This document shows positions 37,056 through 45,364 of a stretch of DNA of 64,000 bases, piece by piece. Every line of letters begins with the position of its first letter. Within the stretch, counting starts at the first letter, position 1. The notes below the pieces were generated by a model. The model did not search any database. It had not been told where the DNA came from and saw nothing but the letters and a program-made list of their open reading frames with translations. The translations under genes and the position numbers were made by a program. The DNA lies in NCBI RefSeq assembly GCF_000024005.1, contig NC_013132.1:2288001-2352000 (forward strand). The letters run 5' to 3'. Origin of the DNA: Chitinophaga pinensis DSM 2588 (lineage in GTDB: Bacteria; Bacteroidota; Bacteroidia; Chitinophagales; Chitinophagaceae).

Positions 37056-37598
37056 ATGCGAAAACTAAGCATGGATGAGCTGGGCCGTAAGACGGTTGAC
37101 CAGTTCCGGGCGGCAGATAAAACTCCTTTGGTACTGATACTGGATAACGTACGCAGTATGCATAATGTAGGATCAGTGTTCCGTACAGCGGACGGGTTCC
37201 TCCTGCAGGGCGTCGTGCTCTGTGGATATACACCGGTGCCTCCGCACCGGGATATTCAGAAAACGGCGCTGGGCGCCACTGAAACAGTGGAATGGCAATA
37301 CTTTGCAACGACAACTGAAGCAGTAGCTGCACTCCAGGAAGCAGGTTATACCGTGATGGCAGTAGAACAGGCGGTAAACAGTATTATGCTGGACCAGTTC
37401 ATTCCCGCATCAGATAAGCCGCTGGCGCTGATTTTCGGAAATGAAGTAAGCGGAGTAGATGCGGAAGTCATGAAAATGGTGGAAGGATGCATCGAAATAC
37501 CGCAATCCGGTATGAAACACTCTTTGAATATCTCAGTGAGTACTGGTATTGTGGTTTGGGATATCTTTGCAAAACTGAAAAACAAACAGGCACAATGA
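37056..37598 (+). CDS. TrmH/SpoU-family RNA methyltransferase
   Basis: 180 residues. The three SpoU (SPOUT) motifs are visible: NVRSMHNVGSVFRTADGF, LALIFGNEVSGV and IEIPQSGMKHSLNISVSTGI, which form the knotted S-adenosylmethionine site. These enzymes methylate ribose 2'-OH in tRNA or rRNA. The protein lacks an extra N-terminal substrate-binding domain, so it is a minimal form and its exact RNA target is uncertain. Its stop codon overlaps the start of the UbiA gene (ATGA), indicating translational coupling. Confidence 0.9.
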   Translation: MRKLSMDELGRKTVDQFRAADKTPLVLILDNVRSMHNVGSVFRTADGFLLQGVVLCGYTPVPPHRDIQKTALGATETVEWQYFATTTEAVAALQEAGYTVMAVEQAVNSIMLDQFIPASDKPLALIFGNEVSGVDAEVMKMVEGCIEIPQSGMKHSLNISVSTGIVVWDIFAKLKNKQAQ

Positions 37599-38461
37599 TC
37601 ACAACGGTTAATAAATATCTATCGCTGGTTAAATTCAGCCATACCATCTTCGCAATGCCTTTTGCATTGACGGGCTTTTTCATTGCTACGATCAAGACGG
37701 ATGCCTCTTTCAGCTGGCAGTTATTCTTACTGGTAGTGCTTTGTATGGTTTTCGCACGGAGTGCGGCGATGGCTTTCAACCGCTACCTGGATGCTGATAT
37801 CGACAGGAAAAACCCACGTACGGTACAGCGCGAGATCCCAAGAGGTGTGATTACAGAAAAGAACGCGCTCATATTTGTGATCGTGAACTGTCTGTTGTTC
37901 ATGGCGGCTACCTGGTTCATTAATTTCTTATGTTTCCTCTTATCGCCGATAGCATTGCTGGTGGTACTGGGTTATAGTTATACAAAAAGATTCACCGCGC
38001 TTTGTCACCTGGTACTGGGATTAGGGCTGTCGCTGGCGCCGGTAGGAGCCTACCTGGCCGTGACCGGTCACTTTGCCGTATTGCCGGTATTGCTGTCTGT
38101 CCTGGTATTGTGCTGGGTAGCGGGCTTTGATATTATCTATTCCCTGCAGGACGAAGACTTTGATCGTTCCCTTGCGTTAAACTCTATTCCTACCTGGTTG
38201 GGTAAGGCGGGAGCGCTGCATTTCTCCGAAGGGTTACACCTGGTAGCAGGCGCATTGGCAGTGATTATTGGCCTGTATGGTCAGTTCCATTGGTTATATG
38301 CCATCGGCGCACTTGTATTTATTATTATGCTGGTGTCACAGCATCTGTTGGTAAAACCCAATGATCTGAGCCGTGTCAATATCGCCTTTATGACTACAAA
38401 CGGTATTGCCAGTGTGGTATTTGCCGTATTCGCCATCGCCGATATGTTCATCATCGGATAA
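37595..38461 (+). CDS. UbiA-family prenyltransferase (4-hydroxybenzoate type)
   Basis: 288 residues, starting at the ATG that overlaps the previous stop; an upstream in-frame start inside the methyltransferase gene is not credible. Multi-spanning membrane protein. The two Asp-rich prenyl-diphosphate motifs are present: NRYLDADIDRKNPRTVQRE and DIIYSLQDEDFDRS. It attaches a polyprenyl chain to an aromatic acid during quinone synthesis, probably menaquinone (for example the MqnP-like step of the futalosine route), as Bacteroidota generally lack ubiquinone. That pathway assignment is inference. It is followed by ruvX after 9 bases. Confidence 0.88.
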   Translation: MITTVNKYLSLVKFSHTIFAMPFALTGFFIATIKTDASFSWQLFLLVVLCMVFARSAAMAFNRYLDADIDRKNPRTVQREIPRGVITEKNALIFVIVNCLLFMAATWFINFLCFLLSPIALLVVLGYSYTKRFTALCHLVLGLGLSLAPVGAYLAVTGHFAVLPVLLSVLVLCWVAGFDIIYSLQDEDFDRSLALNSIPTWLGKAGALHFSEGLHLVAGALAVIIGLYGQFHWLYAIGALVFIIMLVSQHLLVKPNDLSRVNIAFMTTNGIASVVFAVFAIADMFIIG

Positions 38462-38470
38462 AACAGATAT

Positions 38471-38881
38471 ATGGCGCGTATACTTGCAATTGACTATGGA
38501 AAGAAGAGAACAGGGCTGGCGGTAACTGACCCATTACAGCTGATAGCCAGCGGGCTGACCACCGTTGCGACCCACGATCTCATTCCTTATCTGAAAAAAT
38601 ACCTGGCACAGGAAGCAGTGGAGCTATTTCTGATAGGAGAGCCCAAAAACCTCGATGGTGGCGCTACACATGCGACGCCGCTGGTTGTTGAGTGCATACG
38701 TATCCTTGAAAAGAACTTTCCACAGGTGCCTGTGAAAAAAGTGGACGAACGTTTCACCTCTAAAATGGCTTTCCAGACGATGATTGACAGCGGCCTCAAA
38801 AAGAAGGACCGCCAGAATAAGGGGCTGGTAGACGAGATCAGTGCCACAATCATATTACAGGAGTACTTGCAGAACAAGTAA
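38471..38881 (+). CDS. ruvX: RuvX/YqgF family nuclease-like protein
   Basis: 136 residues, the usual length. The N-terminal RILAIDYGKKRTGLAVTD carries the RNase H-like catalytic Asp, and FLIGEPKNLDGG, VDERFTSKMA and VDEISATIILQEYL are family signatures. The family is annotated as a putative Holliday junction resolvase and is also implicated in pre-16S rRNA 5' end processing. It follows the UbiA gene closely and is probably co-transcribed with it. Confidence 0.93.
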   Translation: MARILAIDYGKKRTGLAVTDPLQLIASGLTTVATHDLIPYLKKYLAQEAVELFLIGEPKNLDGGATHATPLVVECIRILEKNFPQVPVKKVDERFTSKMAFQTMIDSGLKKKDRQNKGLVDEISATIILQEYLQNK

Positions 38882-38896
38882 TTCCTAATTCATTCT

Positions 38897-38904
38897 TACC
38901 TTTG
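38897..38904 (+). promoter_or_regulatory. -7 promoter box of def
   Basis: TACCTTTG matches TAnnTTTG exactly, 21 bases before the def ATG. It shows that def can be transcribed apart from ruvX. No clear -33 element. Confidence 0.6.
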
Positions 38905-38925
38905 CATTTCTGAAAAAAATATAAA

Positions 38926-39504
38926 ATGATTCTACCTATAGTTGCTTACGGTCATCCGGTATTACGTAAAATGTGTGAAGATATAACCCCTGATTACCCT
39001 CAGTTAGAGCAACTGCTTGCCAATATGTGGGAAACCATGTATGCTTCAAATGGTGTGGGACTGGCTGCTCCGCAGATCAACAGACCTATCCGTCTGTTTG
39101 TAGTGGACAGTGAACAGATCATCAACAGCCTGGAAGAAGACGAGAAGAAAGACTTCCCTGGCGATAACGGGATCAAACAGGCATTTATCAATGCACATAT
39201 TGTAAGCACTGCCGGAGAAGAATGGGCGTACAACGAAGGTTGTCTCAGTATCCCGAAAGTGCGTGAAGACGTATATCGTCCGGAATCCGTAACGCTGCGT
39301 TATGTAGATGAAAAATTCCAGCCACAGGAAAAGACCTTTACCGGCATTACCGCCCGTGTGATATTCCATGAATACGACCATATCGATGGTAAATTGTTCA
39401 TCGATCACCTGAAACCATTAAAACGCAGAATGATCAAGGGTAAGCTGGAAGATATCTCCAAAGGCAAGATCAACGTGGATTACAAGATGATATTTCACAA
39501 ATAA
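38926..39504 (+). CDS. def: Peptide deformylase
   Basis: 192 residues. The enzyme removes the formyl group from new proteins in the cytoplasm. All three family motifs are visible: GVGLAAPQI, EGCLSIP with the metal-binding Cys, and HEYDH with the metal-binding His pair and catalytic Glu. A short acidic insertion (SLEEDEKKDFPGDNG) lies between motifs 1 and 2, common in Bacteroidota deformylases. It has its own promoter box. Confidence 0.97.
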   Translation: MILPIVAYGHPVLRKMCEDITPDYPQLEQLLANMWETMYASNGVGLAAPQINRPIRLFVVDSEQIINSLEEDEKKDFPGDNGIKQAFINAHIVSTAGEEWAYNEGCLSIPKVREDVYRPESVTLRYVDEKFQPQEKTFTGITARVIFHEYDHIDGKLFIDHLKPLKRRMIKGKLEDISKGKINVDYKMIFHK

Positions 39505-39571
39505 AACAAGTGAAAATTTTGTAATGTAAGAAAACCCTTTTATTTTAGTGCCTGCAAACTAATACAATACA

Positions 39572-40120
39572 TTGGGAGCAGCAGTCACATATACAGAATC
39601 CGAATTGGTACTTGGCCTCAAGGCGAGGAACGAAAAGCATTTCGGGTACTTATATGATCATTATTCACCGGCATTATATGGTATTGCACTCAAAGTGTTG
39701 AACGATGAGGCGACAGCCGGTGATGTGCTGCAGGAAATTTTTCTCAAGATCTGGCGCGGTATCGAACGCTACGATAGCGAAAAGGGACGCCTGTTCACCT
39801 GGATGGTGAATATAGCCCGTAATACTGCCATTGATACCCTCCGCTCAAAGTCTCATAAGATGGGACAAAAAGTTGCAGAATTAGGGAGCAACGTTCTTGC
39901 GTCAGACCAGCTGGCTATCCATCCTTCCGTGGATCACCTCGGATTGGTGAAAGTGTTGGAACAACTCAGCAAGGAACAACGTGTTATTATAGACCTGGCT
40001 TATTATAAGGGATGCACTCAGGATGAGATTGCGAAGATATTGGACATCCCTCTTGGAACGGTGAAGACCAGGATGCGTAATGCGATCATACAATTGCGGA
40101 ATATTTTAAAACAGATCTAA
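39572..40120 (+). CDS. ECF sigma factor, copy 1 of a tandem pair (TTG start)
   Basis: 182 residues. Region 2 (YDHYSPALYGIALKVLNDEA, DVLQEIFLKIWRGI, GRLFTWMVNIARNTAIDTLR) and region 4 (LSKEQRVIIDLAYYKGCTQD, LDIPLGTVKTRMRNAIIQL) are clear. Similar to SigK-like ECF factors paired with RskA-type anti-sigmas. The start is TTG: an in-frame stop lies only three codons upstream and no ATG or GTG intervenes. The paralogue at 41217 starts at TTG at the same point. The anti-sigma gene follows after 4 bases. Confidence 0.9.
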   Translation: MGAAVTYTESELVLGLKARNEKHFGYLYDHYSPALYGIALKVLNDEATAGDVLQEIFLKIWRGIERYDSEKGRLFTWMVNIARNTAIDTLRSKSHKMGQKVAELGSNVLASDQLAIHPSVDHLGLVKVLEQLSKEQRVIIDLAYYKGCTQDEIAKILDIPLGTVKTRMRNAIIQLRNILKQI

Positions 40121-40124
40121 GCAA

Positions 40125-40988
40125 GTGGATGTTCAACGTTACATATCGTCCGGTGTTATTGAAAACCATGTTACGGGATTACTATCAGAACCAGAATCAC
40201 GTGAGGTTGTCAGTGCCATTCAGCAACATCCTGAGGTAAAGGCTGCTGCCGATGCCGTACAGGATGACATGGAACGCTACATACAGCTGTGGGCTCAAAA
40301 GCCGCCGGCAGGTATCCGGCGCCAGTTGATGGAACGTTTACACAAAGACGATGTACGGGAAGAACCAGTCGCTGCCGCAACGCCTGCATTAAGCACAGCA
40401 ACATACGAAGACATTTTCTCCGAAGATAAAAAAGGGGCAAACAGCTCTCCATCACGTGTATGGCAATACACTGCCGCCGCAGCAATCGCGTTGTTACTAG
40501 GTAGTGTAAGCATGAATATTATGTCATACAGCAAATCAGACAGCGTTACCGGACAGCTTGCCAGCCTGCAGGATGAACAGGTAGCTCTCTCCGCAGAGAA
40601 AGATGCGCTGAAAGAACAGCTTGATTATGCACATAAGGAACTGGGTTTGATGAAAGATCCTTCTTTCAAATGGATCCGTATGCCAGGCGTCGGTAAACAT
40701 ACCGGTGCATTTGCCACTATCGGGTGGAATCCTCAGTCAAAAGAAGCATTCATCCTCGCTCAGGCATTACCTGAGCCTCCTGCAGATAAACAATACCAGC
40801 TCTGGGCAATCGTAAACGGAAAGCCTATCGATGCAGGTGTATTCGAACTGGGCGCAAAAACGCATACCTTACAAAAGGTGAAACCAGTTGAAAATGCCCA
40901 GGTATTCGCAGTAACCCTCGAAAAGAAAGGCGGCAGCCCCGAACCGACACTCGAACAAATGTTCGTCGCGGGTAAAGTGGCAGGTTGA
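40125..40988 (+). CDS. Membrane anti-sigma factor, RskA-type, copy 1 (GTG start)
   Basis: 287 residues, starting at GTG 4 bases after the sigma stop. The N-terminal cytoplasmic domain (VTGLLSEPESREVVSAIQQH) should bind the sigma factor and lacks the zinc HXXXCXXC motif. One membrane span lies at about residues 111-131 (YTAAAAIALLLGSVSMNI). A short coiled coil (LQDEQVALSAEKDALKEQLD) leads to the periplasmic RskA C-terminal domain (KQYQLWAIVNGKPIDAGVF; FAVTLEKKGGSPEPTLEQM). Signal and target regulon are unknown. Confidence 0.88.
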   Translation: MDVQRYISSGVIENHVTGLLSEPESREVVSAIQQHPEVKAAADAVQDDMERYIQLWAQKPPAGIRRQLMERLHKDDVREEPVAAATPALSTATYEDIFSEDKKGANSSPSRVWQYTAAAAIALLLGSVSMNIMSYSKSDSVTGQLASLQDEQVALSAEKDALKEQLDYAHKELGLMKDPSFKWIRMPGVGKHTGAFATIGWNPQSKEAFILAQALPEPPADKQYQLWAIVNGKPIDAGVFELGAKTHTLQKVKPVENAQVFAVTLEKKGGSPEPTLEQMFVAGKVAG

Positions 40989-41216
40989 CCTTAACGCTTC
41001 ATTTACTCCTTTCCTCCAACTATAGCGCTCATTATCAATTATTCCGTAATAATTGCTATCTTTCCTTTATTATTGCATTCCCATTAACCATCATTTTAGG
41101 ACTTATTTGGATTGGAACATCAGGTTGTACTGGTAACAGTTTCGAGTACTGTAGCACCTGCAGCTGAAATGTGGTGAACACTGTGAAAAGTATTTTTAAC
41201 AAAATTTTTAACTGTT

Positions 41217-41768
41217 TTGGAATCCGCGTTCACATATACGGAATCTGAGCTGGTGCAGGGGCTAAAGGCCAAAGACCAGAAGGTATTCGGCTACCTGTAT
41301 GACCGATATTCGCCTGCTTTGTACGGGGTGGCACTTAAAGTGCTCAACGACGAAAGCAATGCGAATGATGTATTGCAGGAAGTGTTCCTTAAAATCTGGC
41401 GTAATATTGACCGGTACGATGAAAGCAAAGGACGTCTGTTCACATGGATGCTCAATATTACACGTAACTCCGCAATTGATACGCTCCGCTCGAAGGCACA
41501 TAAAATGGATCAGAAAATCCAAGACATTGGCGATGACGTACATTTATATACAGGTAATTTAACTGTACACCCATCCGTTGACCATCTTGGACTTTCAAAG
41601 GTTCTTGAAAAATTAACTAAGGAACAACGAATCATCATTGATTTAGCGTACTATAAGGGTTGCACCCAGGAAGAAATTTCCAAGGTGCTGGAAATTCCTT
41701 TGGGTACCGTAAAAACAAGGATGAGGAACGCAATCATTCAATTAAGAAACTTGTTAAAATTAGTATAA
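41217..41768 (+). CDS. ECF sigma factor, copy 2 of a tandem pair (TTG start)
   Basis: 183 residues, closely similar to the sigma factor at 39572 through regions 2 and 4 (YDRYSPALYGVALKVLNDES; LEIPLGTVKTRMRNAIIQL). It differs mainly in the linker between them (DIGDDVHLYTGNLTVHP). TTG is again the only usable start before an in-frame stop 11 codons upstream. It is separated from copy 1's anti-sigma by 228 bases, which probably hold its own promoter. Conservation of region 4 suggests overlapping promoter recognition. Confidence 0.9.
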   Translation: MESAFTYTESELVQGLKAKDQKVFGYLYDRYSPALYGVALKVLNDESNANDVLQEVFLKIWRNIDRYDESKGRLFTWMLNITRNSAIDTLRSKAHKMDQKIQDIGDDVHLYTGNLTVHPSVDHLGLSKVLEKLTKEQRIIIDLAYYKGCTQEEISKVLEIPLGTVKTRMRNAIIQLRNLLKLV

Positions 41769-41770
41769 GA

Positions 41771-42604
41771 GTGGACGCATCACGTTTCATATCGTCCGGA
41801 TTGATCGAAGCTTATGTTAGCGGACTCGCCACCTCCAACGAGATAGAGGAGCTGAAACGCGGTATGGCACAATATCCGGAAGTGAGAGCTGCAGTGGATG
41901 ACTGTCAGCTCGATATGGAACATTACGTTACATTACAGGCGAAAACACCAGCACCTGAATTAAAACAGAATATCCTCCGTATCATTGCTGACGAAGAGAC
42001 TGCCAGAGAAAACGGAACTTACGTTGAACAGACCGAAGTCGCTTTCCCTAACGAAGAAAAAGTTTATGTAAGCAGTGCCTGGCGCTGGATTGCAGCTGCC
42101 GTGTTTGTTGCACTGCTCGGTAGCCTGTATATGAATTACGTTTACTCGGGGAAAATCAATGACTACAAAGGTCGCTACGAAGCATTACTCTCCTCACAAA
42201 ATTCACTGGCGTCAGAATCCAATCTGTACCGCACCCGCCTTGAGCAAATGGAAGCTTCTGTCAACATCGTTAAAAGCCCTTCCATTAAAGCGGTAAAGAT
42301 GCCTGGCACCAAACCTTTTCCCACCGCACTCGCTACCGTATACTGGAATCAACAATCCAAGGAAGTGTTCGTCATGGTGAATAACCTGCCAGAACCTGCT
42401 GCTGATAAGCAATATCAGCTCTGGGCCATCGTAGATGGTAAACCCGTCGATATGGGCGTATTCGAAACAGGCAATAAAGATGAATTGCTGCACAAGATGA
42501 AATCCATCGACAATGCAGAGATGTTTGCCATCACACTCGAAAAGAAAGGCGGTAGCCTGGTTCCCACACTTGATCAGATGTACGTCGCAGGAAAAGCCAG
42601 CTAA
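41771..42604 (+). CDS. Membrane anti-sigma factor, RskA-type, copy 2 (GTG start)
   Basis: 277 residues from a GTG two bases after the sigma stop. A longer frame opening at 41660 inside the sigma gene is rejected because copy 1 begins at the matching residues (VDASRFISSG versus MDVQRYISSG). It has the same layout: zinc-free N-terminal domain, a membrane span near 100-120 (WRWIAAAVFVALLGSLYMNY), a coiled segment, and an RskA C-terminal domain (KQYQLWAIVDGKPVDMGVF; FAITLEKKGGSLVPTLDQM). It likely sequesters copy 2 sigma; cross-binding with copy 1 is possible. Confidence 0.88.
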   Translation: MDASRFISSGLIEAYVSGLATSNEIEELKRGMAQYPEVRAAVDDCQLDMEHYVTLQAKTPAPELKQNILRIIADEETARENGTYVEQTEVAFPNEEKVYVSSAWRWIAAAVFVALLGSLYMNYVYSGKINDYKGRYEALLSSQNSLASESNLYRTRLEQMEASVNIVKSPSIKAVKMPGTKPFPTALATVYWNQQSKEVFVMVNNLPEPAADKQYQLWAIVDGKPVDMGVFETGNKDELLHKMKSIDNAEMFAITLEKKGGSLVPTLDQMYVAGKAS

Positions 42605-42628
42605 CAAGAAAATACATAATTTCGCACC

Positions 42629-43561
42629 ATGCGAAAACTCTGGATCTACACTGTCACACTGTTATTTTTTCAGCAAACCTATGCGCAGGATACAGCCATC
42701 TACAAAGGAATGACTGTTAACCTGGATGAAGTGATCGTGGAAGCCAAACGTATAGGCTTTGACGTCAACAGCTTTATCAAAAGAGTAGAAGACGATACTA
42801 CTTTTTATCGCGCCTTTAAAAATCTGCATCTGCTCGGCTACACCGCCGACAACGATATCCGCATTTATAATAAAAGCAACGAAATACAGGCGTCCCTGAA
42901 AAGTCAGACCTTGCAGTCCATGCAGGGCAGATGCCGTACCATGAAAGTGCTGACGGAAAACATTACCGGCGACTTCTTCGATAAAAAAGGCAATTACAAT
43001 TACTACACCGCTGAGCTATACGGCAACCTCTTTTTTACAAAAGGCACTATCTGTGCGGATGCCACCGGAGAGGAACCCGAAAGCTCCAAAGGCAGTATGG
43101 CCCGTCATAAAGCACAGCTGAAACAGTTAATATTTAATCCGGGCAAACCAGTCAGAGGAGTTCCTATCGTCGGTGGGAAAGTCGCCATCTTTGATCCGGA
43201 AGTTCAGCGCTTTTATAACTTCGCTATCTCCTCCCAGGAATATCTCGGCGTATCCTGCTATGTATTCAGCGCAAAAGCTAAACCTGATCTCAACAGTCTG
43301 GACAGGGGAGATGTCGTGGTGAATGAACTGATCACTTATTTTAATAAAGATAATTTTGAAATCGTCGGACGGAAATATTCACTCTCCTACAAAACAATGC
43401 TGTTCGATTTCGATGTGAAAATGGATGTGCAGATGACTAAACAGCAAGGCTTACTGATTCCTGCACTGGTGACTTATGACGGTACCTGGGACGTACCTTT
43501 CAAAAAACGTGAAACGGCGAAGTTCATCGCAAGGTTTCATACGTTTACTACGCCACAGTAA
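42629..43561 (+). CDS. Secreted protein of unknown function
   Basis: 310 residues with a signal peptide (MRKLWIYTVTLLFFQQTYA, cleavage near AQD). I do not recognise a domain. It begins with LDEVIVEAKRIGFDVNSFIK and is rich in beta-type sequence with many aromatic residues (NYNYYTAELYGNLFFTKGTI; CYVFSAKAKPD). It carries no CXXCH or TonB motif. It starts 24 bases after the second anti-sigma gene in the same direction, so it could be co-transcribed and be a target of the sigma pair. This is inference. A perfect terminator follows. Confidence 0.75.
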   Translation: MRKLWIYTVTLLFFQQTYAQDTAIYKGMTVNLDEVIVEAKRIGFDVNSFIKRVEDDTTFYRAFKNLHLLGYTADNDIRIYNKSNEIQASLKSQTLQSMQGRCRTMKVLTENITGDFFDKKGNYNYYTAELYGNLFFTKGTICADATGEEPESSKGSMARHKAQLKQLIFNPGKPVRGVPIVGGKVAIFDPEVQRFYNFAISSQEYLGVSCYVFSAKAKPDLNSLDRGDVVVNELITYFNKDNFEIVGRKYSLSYKTMLFDFDVKMDVQMTKQQGLLIPALVTYDGTWDVPFKKRETAKFIARFHTFTTPQ

Positions 43562-43576
43562 TAAAGCGATGCACAT

Positions 43577-43621
43577 AAAAAGCGAAGAGCGTATGCCACC
43601 GGCATACGCTCTTCGCTTTTT
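43577..43621. terminator. Bidirectional intrinsic terminator, perfect 21-bp stem
   Basis: Arms 43577-43597 and 43601-43621 are exact reverse complements with a 3-base loop and begin/end with five A/T. It lies between two convergent genes and serves both. Confidence 0.92.
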
Positions 43622-43635
43622 ATCTTGTATTTGTC

Positions 43636-45300
43636 TTAGTAGATCACTGTTACAGAACCTGTCTTTTTCACTTTCTCTCCGGTTGATACCACTTTGTAAT
43701 CCATCATCCAGACATAGGAGCCAAACGGTACTCTTCCTTTCTGCCAGGTACCTTTCCAGCCTACATCCGGATCGGTGGTATAGTAGATGCGCTGGCCCCA
43801 CCGGTTAAAAATGACCAACTCAAATTCTGTAATGGGACATCGGAATTTCGGTCGGAAGTAGTCATTCACACCATCTGCATTCGGTGTAAAGGCTGTGGGC
43901 AGATATACCTGACAACCACATTCCTGGAACGCAATATCCACTTCATCGATTGATTGTCCGCAACTGTTGTTAGCGACAATCGCATAGTGTCCTGCCTGCG
44001 TGACGGGGAAGATCGGCAAGGAAGAACTATCCTGCCATTTATAATTCATACCTGCTCCGTCAGGATGCAGATTGTATACGGTGCCCATACACAAGAGGGT
44101 GTCGTGTCCTAAGTTCGTGCGTAAGGTATCTTCAAACTGTACGTGAATCGTATCCTGGTCAATACAACGGCCTACTTTTGCTTCTACCCAGTAATAACCG
44201 GTTTCTCTCACGTAGAAAGTCGCCTGTTTGGAGGTGTCCTGCCAGCGATAGGAGGCTGTTCCGAAATCAGCTTTCAGTACCAGTGTTTCGCCTTTACATA
44301 CAATCGTATCGTTGCCGAGATCAAGCGCTCTGTCTGGTTTATAGCGGATCAGGACTGTATCCAGTACTTCACAGGTATTGTTGATTTCTACAAATACCCA
44401 GAGATCCCAGTTACTTCTGATTGTGGTAGTTGGTGTGATAGCGCGGTTACCCCAGCGGTAGCCGGTAGCGCCAGGTGTGGTCGCATCCAGTGTAATGGAT
44501 TCTCCCGGACAAAGTATCGTGTCTTTGCCCAGTGAGAAAGGATGTGCTGCGCCGGCAAAAGCGATATAGATTGTATCCCGGTAGAGGCCACAACCTTGTG
44601 CATCGGCCGTAACGATGTATGGCGTAGATGGCATGGCCACATCACTGTGTACAATGATATTAGGGGTGGTTGCACCGGTGTTCCAGATATAGGTACAGTT
44701 CTGAGCAGTTGCATCCAGCTCGATGGTCTCACCGAGACACAGTATCAGACTGCTGTCACCCAGATCAATCTCCGGAACGGGCGTATAAAAAATGTTAACG
44801 GAATCGGGTATAAGACAGCCATTGATCTTTACCTTATAGGTGGTCATGCTGTCAACAAGGATACTCCGGCCGGTGGAGCCGTCTTGCCATTCATACGTGG
44901 CTCCCGGTACGTCCGGTGCTGTCAGTGTAATGGTCGTACTATCACAAAGGGTCTGATCGGTAGGGCCGAAATCATAGATGACGGGCGCCACAATGTTCAG
45001 ATTCGTGGTAGATGTTGACGGAACGCCTGCTCTGTAGGCGATCAGTTGCACAGTGTAGGCAGCGACGGTATTGTAAAGATGGGCGCCTTTGATTCTGCGG
45101 GATGTATCCGCAGCCCCGGAGGCCAGGTCGCCGAAATACCATCGTACGGAGTCTATGCCTGCGAGGTCCGCTTCAGCTATTTCAAATCTAACACTATCAT
45201 TCTGGCAGGTCGTCGAATACGTAAATTGTGTCTGTGCCTGGGCACTAAATGCACCCAGCATGGTTATTAAAACCGCGATTAATAGATATAGGCTTCTCAT
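43636..45300 (-). CDS. T9SS-exported surface protein with type-B (CHU_C-like) sorting domain
   Basis: 554 residues. A signal peptide (LIAVLITMLGAFSAQAQ) is followed by a PKD-like domain (about 25-105, VRWYFGDLASG). Then come repeated Ig-like units, each with a pattern of LGxDTILCxGE...LDA...YxW (for example LGKDTILCPGESITLDATTP). The C-terminal 90 residues are the gliding-motility-type C-terminal domain (YLPTAFTPNADGVNDYFRP; FNRWGQRIYYTTDPDVGW). This signal directs export by the type IX system and surface attachment. The repeats suggest a stalk or adhesin. It has no enzymatic domain. Confidence 0.9.
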   Translation of the reverse strand: MRSLYLLIAVLITMLGAFSAQAQTQFTYSTTCQNDSVRFEIAEADLAGIDSVRWYFGDLASGAADTSRRIKGAHLYNTVAAYTVQLIAYRAGVPSTSTTNLNIVAPVIYDFGPTDQTLCDSTTITLTAPDVPGATYEWQDGSTGRSILVDSMTTYKVKINGCLIPDSVNIFYTPVPEIDLGDSSLILCLGETIELDATAQNCTYIWNTGATTPNIIVHSDVAMPSTPYIVTADAQGCGLYRDTIYIAFAGAAHPFSLGKDTILCPGESITLDATTPGATGYRWGNRAITPTTTIRSNWDLWVFVEINNTCEVLDTVLIRYKPDRALDLGNDTIVCKGETLVLKADFGTASYRWQDTSKQATFYVRETGYYWVEAKVGRCIDQDTIHVQFEDTLRTNLGHDTLLCMGTVYNLHPDGAGMNYKWQDSSSLPIFPVTQAGHYAIVANNSCGQSIDEVDIAFQECGCQVYLPTAFTPNADGVNDYFRPKFRCPITEFELVIFNRWGQRIYYTTDPDVGWKGTWQKGRVPFGSYVWMMDYKVVSTGEKVKKTGSVTVIY

Positions 45301-45364
45301 GAAGGGACATGGGTAAGGTGCTAAATTAAAACAAAAAATGATATGTTTTAATTTTTTAATGGAT

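Noticed and set aside
40985..41167. 60-codon frame after the first anti-sigma gene
   Set aside because: It overlaps the anti-sigma stop, has no promoter or ribosome site and contains a mixed hydrophobic/Cys-rich composition typical of chance frames.
41660..41770. Longer N-terminus for the second anti-sigma factor inside the sigma gene
   Set aside because: The region is constrained by the sigma frame, and the paralogous anti-sigma at 40125 begins at the matching residue, so the GTG at 41771 is preferred.
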